Shown here piece by piece: positions 6,441 to 10,795 of a DNA stretch of 10,795 bases. The notes under the pieces were generated by a model, which did no database searches, was not told the origin of the DNA, and was given only the letters and a program-made list of their open reading frames with translations. The position numbers and the translations under genes were made by a program. Source of the stretch: SAR324 cluster bacterium (GTDB lineage: Bacteria > SAR324 > XYD2-FULL-50-16 > HCM1); NCBI GenBank assembly GCA_002995645.1, contig PUHO01000007.1, positions 68,828-79,622 on the forward strand, given 5' to 3'. Each line of letters opens with the position of its first letter. Position 1 is the stretch's first letter.

Positions 6441-8699
6441 ATGTCAAATCAAGAAGATACTAAAAAGCGAGCAGAAGCAGAGAAGCTGTTCGATGAAGCA
6501 GTGGAGCATAGAGATGCGAGAGAATACACTAAAGCAATTGAAAAATTGAAGCAAGCGTTAGTAATATTAGAAGGAATAGAGGATAATATTAATATAGGTC
6601 GGACTTATAATAATTTGGGGGCTCTTTATCAAGATCAAAAGAAATATGAAGAAGCAGAAGAAGCGTACAAAAAGGCAAGAGACAAAGGAGTTATAGAAGC
6701 TTATAATAATTTGGGCAATGTCTATAAAGATCAAAAGAAATATGAAGAAGCAGAAGAAGCGTATAACGATGCAATAAAAAATAAAGATTTCAAAGCTTAT
6801 AATAATTTGGGGGCTCTTTATCAAGATCAAAAGAAATATGAAGAAGCAGAAGAAGCGTACAAAAAGGCAAGAGACAAAGGAGTTATAGAAGCTTATAATA
6901 ATTTGGGGACTCTTTATCAAGATCAAAAGAAATATGAAGAAGCAGAAGAAGCGTATAACGATGCAATAAAAAATAAGGATTTCAAGGCTTATTATAATTT
7001 GGGGCTTCTTTATCAAGAGCAAAAGGAATATGACGAAGCAGAAGAAGCGTATAACGATGCAATAAAAAATAAGGATTTCGAGGCTTATTATAATTTAGGG
7101 GTTCTTTATGCAGAGCAAAAGGAATATGGCAAAGCAGAAGAAGCGTACAAAAAGGCAAGAGACAAAGGATTTAAACAAGCTTATTATAATTTAGGGGTTC
7201 TTTATGCAGAGCAAAAGGAATACGGCAAAGCAGAAGAAGCGTACAAAAAGGCAAGAGACAAAGGATTTAAACAAGCTTATAATAATTTGGGGCTTCTTTA
7301 TCAAGAGCAAAAGAAATATGACGAAGCAGAAGAAGCGTACAAAAAGGCAATAGAAAATAAGGATTTTAAGGCTTATGGTAATTTGGGAAATCTTTATGCA
7401 GAGCAAAAGAAATATGATGAAGCAGAAGAAGCGTATAAAAAGGCAAGAGACAAAGGATTTAAACAAGCTTATAATAATTTGGGATTTCTGTATGAAATGC
7501 AAGAGAAATATGACGAAGCAGAAGGAGCGTACAAAGCAGCAGCAGAAAAAGGAGCTATAGAAGCCTATAATAATTTAGGGATTCTTTATGCAGAGCAAAA
7601 GAAATATGACGAAGCAGAAGAAGTGTACAAAAGAGCAATAAAAAAAGGAGTTATAGAAGCTTATTATGCTTTGGGCACCGTACAGATTGCGCTAAAAAAA
7701 TATGAAGAAGCTATTACAAACTATAAAAAATATATAGGCGAATTAGATAAAGAAATTCCCCAAGAAAAAGAGGATATAGAAATACAAAAAGCGTTGTTCT
7801 CACAAAAAGAAGACCTATTAAATACGATTAAAGATGTAGAAGAGATAGAAAAGAATAAAGATACTATTAACATTAAATTAATAAATCATATTGATGATTT
7901 TATAGATGCAGTTTCTAAAATTGAAAGTAATAAAACATTATTTAGAGGTATGAACCGTGCTAGTTGGGAATTAGAGGCTAATTTATTTAGAGGCAATGAG
8001 GCGAAGAACTATAAAAAATTACGTGGAAAATATGATAATATAAAAGCTAATTTTGAGATTGAAGCGCCAAGTTATGATACACATACGCCTTTTAATGCTT
8101 ATGATGAAGTAGATTATATTAGCTTAATCCAACATCATGGCGGTAAAACGCCTTTATTAGACTGGACAGAAGATATTACTATAGCCTTGTTTTTTGCTCT
8201 TTATCAAGGAGAAAATAAAGACGTAACAAACGAGGGGATCCCTGTTGTTGTGGCTTTAGATTATAGCGAAATGCATGATGGAAAGATGTATTCATTAACA
8301 GAAATTAACAAGGCTTTAGAAGAGGATAAAGAGCCCTTACCTAAAGATGAAATAATGATATTCAAACCAAAACGAATACATACAAGAGCAAACGTACAAT
8401 CATCAGTGTTTACTTATCATCGTAATGCTGATGTTTTACAATCAGAGGAAAACAAGGGACGGTTGACTTATTATATAATTAATCCTCTTGTTATAGACGA
8501 GTTACGTACTTACTTAGATCATACAGGGAGAAGCGAAGAAAAGATATACCCTGATTTAGAACATTTATTAAAAAAACTTAATTGCGGGAATAATACAAGT
8601 TATAGTTCTCATCAGCCTAACACAAATGATAGTCCTTATCTGCCTAGTATAAAAGATATATGGAAACAAAATATCGATACTAAAAAAATAAAAGGCTAA
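6441..8699 (+). CDS. TPR-repeat protein with C-terminal FRG domain
   Basis: The product is a 752-residue soluble protein with no signal peptide or membrane segment. Residues 1-54 form a charged, TPR-like helical cap. Residues 55-406 are eleven 32-residue repeats of the type AYNNLGxLYxxQKKYxEAEE, and a worn twelfth repeat begins at 407. A helical linker leads to an FRG domain (about 480-715): the name-giving FRG at 501-503, QHHGG at 564-568, LLDWT at 572-576 followed by ALFFA at 582-586, RANVQSSVF at 649-657, and a C-terminal YPDLEHLLKKL. TPR arrays usually bind protein partners. The FRG domain is a Pfam family without an assigned biochemical function, as far as I know. A sensor-effector layout is therefore plausible, with the repeats recognising a ligand and FRG as the effector, but this is inference. 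The gene has its own promoter candidate, stands between a terminator and an ABC-F gene, and shows no obvious partner gene. Confidence 0.88.
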   Translation: MSNQEDTKKRAEAEKLFDEAVEHRDAREYTKAIEKLKQALVILEGIEDNINIGRTYNNLGALYQDQKKYEEAEEAYKKARDKGVIEAYNNLGNVYKDQKKYEEAEEAYNDAIKNKDFKAYNNLGALYQDQKKYEEAEEAYKKARDKGVIEAYNNLGTLYQDQKKYEEAEEAYNDAIKNKDFKAYYNLGLLYQEQKEYDEAEEAYNDAIKNKDFEAYYNLGVLYAEQKEYGKAEEAYKKARDKGFKQAYYNLGVLYAEQKEYGKAEEAYKKARDKGFKQAYNNLGLLYQEQKKYDEAEEAYKKAIENKDFKAYGNLGNLYAEQKKYDEAEEAYKKARDKGFKQAYNNLGFLYEMQEKYDEAEGAYKAAAEKGAIEAYNNLGILYAEQKKYDEAEEVYKRAIKKGVIEAYYALGTVQIALKKYEEAITNYKKYIGELDKEIPQEKEDIEIQKALFSQKEDLLNTIKDVEEIEKNKDTINIKLINHIDDFIDAVSKIESNKTLFRGMNRASWELEANLFRGNEAKNYKKLRGKYDNIKANFEIEAPSYDTHTPFNAYDEVDYISLIQHHGGKTPLLDWTEDITIALFFALYQGENKDVTNEGIPVVVALDYSEMHDGKMYSLTEINKALEEDKEPLPKDEIMIFKPKRIHTRANVQSSVFTYHRNADVLQSEENKGRLTYYIINPLVIDELRTYLDHTGRSEEKIYPDLEHLLKKLNCGNNTSYSSHQPNTNDSPYLPSIKDIWKQNIDTKKIKG
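6603..7658 (+). repeat. Eleven tandem 96-bp units within the TPR gene
   Basis: Eleven in-frame units of 96 bp (32 codons) follow each other without gaps, and a degenerate twelfth starts at 7659. Unit 1 (6603-6698) and unit 3 (6795-6890) differ only at their first base. Units 6 (7083-7178) and 7 (7179-7274) differ by a single silent base (TAT/TAC). Units mix a few interchangeable heads and tails (endings KGVIE, NKDFK and KGFKQ), as expected from repeated unequal crossing-over. Because the unit is a multiple of three, gain or loss of units keeps the reading frame. Confidence 0.95.
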
Positions 8700-8723
8700 A
8701 ATAAATCTATTTACTTGTACTCT

Positions 8724-8765
8724 TTGCTTTAATATAGTAACGTAATTATATTTTCATATTATAAT
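8724..8765 (+). promoter_or_regulatory. Promoter candidate for the ABC-F gene
   Basis: TTGCTT (8724-8729) and TATATT (8747-8752) are spaced by 17 bases in the 91-bp gap after the TPR-FRG gene. A perfect TATAAT (8760-8765) lies just downstream but has no good -35 box. No terminator hairpin is visible after the TPR-FRG stop, so read-through from that gene is also possible. The start at 8791 has only a minimal AGG (8782-8784) as ribosome binding site. Confidence 0.4.
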
Positions 8766-8790
8766 GAGTTTAAGTAATAACAGGTAAAAT

Positions 8791-10686
8791 ATGATTAGTT
8801 TGCATGATATTGGCGCGTTCTATGGCGAGAAAGTTTTATTTCAAAACGTTTCTTTACAGTTTACTCCTAATAATAAATACGGCTTGCTTGGCGCGAACGG
8901 TGCGGGGAAGTCTACTTTACTTCGCTATATTAACGGCGAAGCAAAACCCATTGAAGGTATAGTTAACGTCCCTTCCGACGTTCGTATAGGCTCGCTTAAG
9001 CAAGATCAATTTTTATATCAAAACGAAAAAGCGATTAACGTTGTTTTGCAAGGTCGCGAAAATCTGTGGCAAGTCCTTAAAGAAAAAGAAACCTTACTTG
9101 CCAAAAAAGACCTCTCACCAGATGAAGGAATGCGTCTTGGTGAACTAGAAATGTTATTACAAGACTATGACGGTTACCAAGCCGAAACCAAAGCCGAGCA
9201 AGTGTTGCTTGGGCTTGGGATTGATAAGCCGGACGCCTTAATTGAAACCTTTTCTAGTGGCTACCGTTTACGTATCTTACTTGCGCAATGTCTCTTTAGC
9301 GAACCGGATTGCCTTTTGCTAGACGAACCGACTAACCACTTGGATATTAATTCGATTGTGTGGCTTGAAAACTACTTGGCTTCTTATAGCGGGACCTTGT
9401 TGCTGATTTCTCATGATCATGACTTTATTAAAAATATTTGTAATTATATTGTTGATATAGATTACCAAGAAGCAAGGTTGTATAAAGGTAATTACTTAGA
9501 GTTCTTAAAAGCCAAAGAAGAAAACGTCCGCATGCAAGAGGCGCAAATCCAACAACAAGAAAAAAAGAAAGAACAACTAGAAGATTTTGTAACGCGGTTT
9601 AAGGCAAAAGCAAGCAAAGCAAGGCAGGCGAATAGCAAGCTTAAGCAAATAGAGCGTATGGACGAAATCGTTATAAAACAAACGTCAAGACATGGCGGCA
9701 ACTTCCAATTCCAACCAACCCAACCAACTGGGAAAGTGGTTTTAACTGTGGAAAACCTAGCTAAAAGTTACGGAGAGAAAAAGGTTTTAGAAGATATTTC
9801 CTTTACTATAGACAGAGGGGAAAAGCTCTTTATTATAGGACCCAACGGGATTGGTAAATCAACGCTATTAAAAGTAGTAATGGGCTTAGAGAAGGGCGAC
9901 GCCGGAAGCTATGAATGGGGGCATAACGTTGAAATTGGCTATAGTGCGCAAGATCATGCTACGCAAATCCCAATGAATACAACGGCGTATGAATGGTTAT
10001 ATCAATTTAAACCGTCTGCTAGCATCTCGGAAATCAGAGGCTTACTTGGAAGGCTGCTTTTCAAAGGTGACGACGTACATAAAAAAACGTCTGCTCTAAG
10101 CGGCGGCGAGCTTGTTATGTTAACTTATAGTCGTTTTATCCTTGAAAAACCAAATTGCCTTTTACTAGATGAGCCGACCAACCACCTTGACTTAGAAAAG
10201 ATTGACGGCTTGCAAGAATCACTAGCTAAATATGAAGGGACAGTTGTTTGCGTTAGCCATAACCGGCATTTTATTCACAACTTAGCAACTGCGATTCTAG
10301 AAATTACGCCGAGCGGCATTGTGTATTACAAAGGAACCTATCAAGAATACCTTACTAAATATGGTAAAGATTACTTGCAAACGTCATTGCAACAGGTAAC
10401 AAAAGAAAGAGCCGGCAACACCGCAAAAAAGCAAACGCCGAAAATAGATTTTAAGCAAAAGAAGCAATATGAGTCAAAAATCCGGCAAAAAGAAAAACAG
10501 ATTAGTCAGTTAGAAAAGAAATTACAAGCCATAGACAAAGCGCTTAGCAACACTGATTTATATGTAAATGGCGAGCATGAAAAGGTGCAAGAATTAAGTC
10601 AGCAACAAAAAGAAGTAAAAGAGCAACTAGACAAGGTAACGAAAGAATGGCTGGAAGTGCAAACAGAGTACGAGCAATTAATATAG
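8791..10686 (+). CDS. ABC-F ATPase, YbiT-like, with C-terminal coiled coil
   Basis: The product is a 631-residue soluble ABC-F protein. ABC-F proteins bind ribosomes and use ATP to act on translation rather than on transport; no membrane segment is present. Domain 1 has Walker A GANGAGKST (34-42), signature FSSGYR (154-159), Walker B LLLDEPTNHLD with Asp178/Glu179, and the switch His208. A charged inter-domain linker at about 240-310 follows. Domain 2 has Walker A GPNGIGKST (350-358), signature LSGGE (436-440), Asp460/Glu461 and His490. The non-canonical first signature and the opening sequence resemble E. coli YbiT, but about 100 residues of Lys/Glu/Gln-rich coiled coil (530-631) extend beyond YbiT length, as in Uup. 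The linker is not enlarged as in antibiotic-resistance ABC-F proteins, so a housekeeping role in translation is more likely. A damaged copy of the 3' end follows the stop. Confidence 0.93.
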   Translation: MISLHDIGAFYGEKVLFQNVSLQFTPNNKYGLLGANGAGKSTLLRYINGEAKPIEGIVNVPSDVRIGSLKQDQFLYQNEKAINVVLQGRENLWQVLKEKETLLAKKDLSPDEGMRLGELEMLLQDYDGYQAETKAEQVLLGLGIDKPDALIETFSSGYRLRILLAQCLFSEPDCLLLDEPTNHLDINSIVWLENYLASYSGTLLLISHDHDFIKNICNYIVDIDYQEARLYKGNYLEFLKAKEENVRMQEAQIQQQEKKKEQLEDFVTRFKAKASKARQANSKLKQIERMDEIVIKQTSRHGGNFQFQPTQPTGKVVLTVENLAKSYGEKKVLEDISFTIDRGEKLFIIGPNGIGKSTLLKVVMGLEKGDAGSYEWGHNVEIGYSAQDHATQIPMNTTAYEWLYQFKPSASISEIRGLLGRLLFKGDDVHKKTSALSGGELVMLTYSRFILEKPNCLLLDEPTNHLDLEKIDGLQESLAKYEGTVVCVSHNRHFIHNLATAILEITPSGIVYYKGTYQEYLTKYGKDYLQTSLQQVTKERAGNTAKKQTPKIDFKQKKQYESKIRQKEKQISQLEKKLQAIDKALSNTDLYVNGEHEKVQELSQQQKEVKEQLDKVTKEWLEVQTEYEQLI

Positions 10687-10687
10687 G

Positions 10688-10795
10688 ATAGTAACAAAGC
10701 GCTTAGCAACACTAAAACAAAAAGAAGTAAAAGAGCAGCTAGACAAGGTAACAAAAGAATGGCTGGAAGTGCAAACAGAGTTCGAGCAATTAATA
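10688..10795 (+). pseudogene. Degraded duplicate of the ABC-F gene 3' end
   Basis: Bases 10694-10713 are identical to 10535-10554 in the ABC-F gene, and 10716-10795 match 10604-10683 at 77 of 80 positions. The segment between these blocks (47 bases) is missing in the copy. The missing length is not a multiple of three, so the copy is frameshifted and cannot encode the normal tail. Of the three differences, CAA/CAG and ACG/ACA are silent and TAC/TTC changes Tyr to Phe. The match continues to the last base of the window, so it may extend further. Confidence 0.9.

Noticed and set aside
6567..7502. Long minus-strand open frames across the TPR repeats
   Set aside because: They repeat with the 96-bp unit and give a low-complexity Phe/Ile-rich product; lack of stops is a by-product of the repeat on the coding strand.
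7375..7560. Plus-strand second-frame open frame within the TPR repeats
   Set aside because: It is an out-of-frame reading of the repeat, Lys-rich and without a start signal.
6603..7658. Regular repeats as a possible CRISPR array
   Set aside because: The units are contiguous 96-bp coding repeats without spacers.
9492..9701. Minus-strand Ser/Cys-rich open frame inside the ABC-F linker
   Set aside because: It is antisense to the Lys/Gln-rich linker; composition bias alone keeps the frame open.

Overview
The window is AT-rich bacterial DNA, with coding density, strong or weak Shine-Dalgarno sites and rho-independent terminators typical of a low-GC bacterium. All six genes lie on the plus strand. 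The gene content (an intracellular polysaccharide-lyase/sulfatase/uronide-symporter cluster) suggests a host-associated or gut bacterium that feeds on sulfated, uronic-acid-containing glycans. The sequence alone does not fix the phylum.

Layout: (1) the 3' part of an unrecognised gene that enters from the left edge and ends at 851, followed by a clean terminator; (2) about 480 bp of non-coding DNA (907-1383) with repeated TTTGCAAA palindromes and plausible promoters; (3) a tight three-gene operon, 1384-6062: a GPH-family (MelB-like) sugar symporter, a heparinase II/III-like lyase and a cysteine-type sulfatase, with gaps of only 32 and 36 bp; (4) a 378-bp gap (6063-6440) holding two terminators and, between them, a short copy of the end of the sulfatase gene; (5) a 752-residue protein made of eleven 32-residue TPR-like repeats followed by an FRG domain; (6) an ABC-F ATPase related to YbiT, with a C-terminal coiled coil; (7) a degraded second copy of the last part of that ABC-F gene, running off the right edge.

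The operon proteins appear to lack signal peptides. The simplest model is that oligosaccharides are imported by the symporter, then cleaved by the lyase and desulfated by the sulfatase in the cytoplasm. The sulfatase needs a formylglycine-generating maturase that is not in the window, and no regulator gene is present either.

The most unusual items are the TPR-FRG protein, whose DNA repeats are so alike that they must have duplicated recently, and the two '3-prime-end echoes': remnants of the ends of the sulfatase and ABC-F genes lying just downstream of the intact genes. Both echoes differ from the intact copy mostly by silent or conservative changes.
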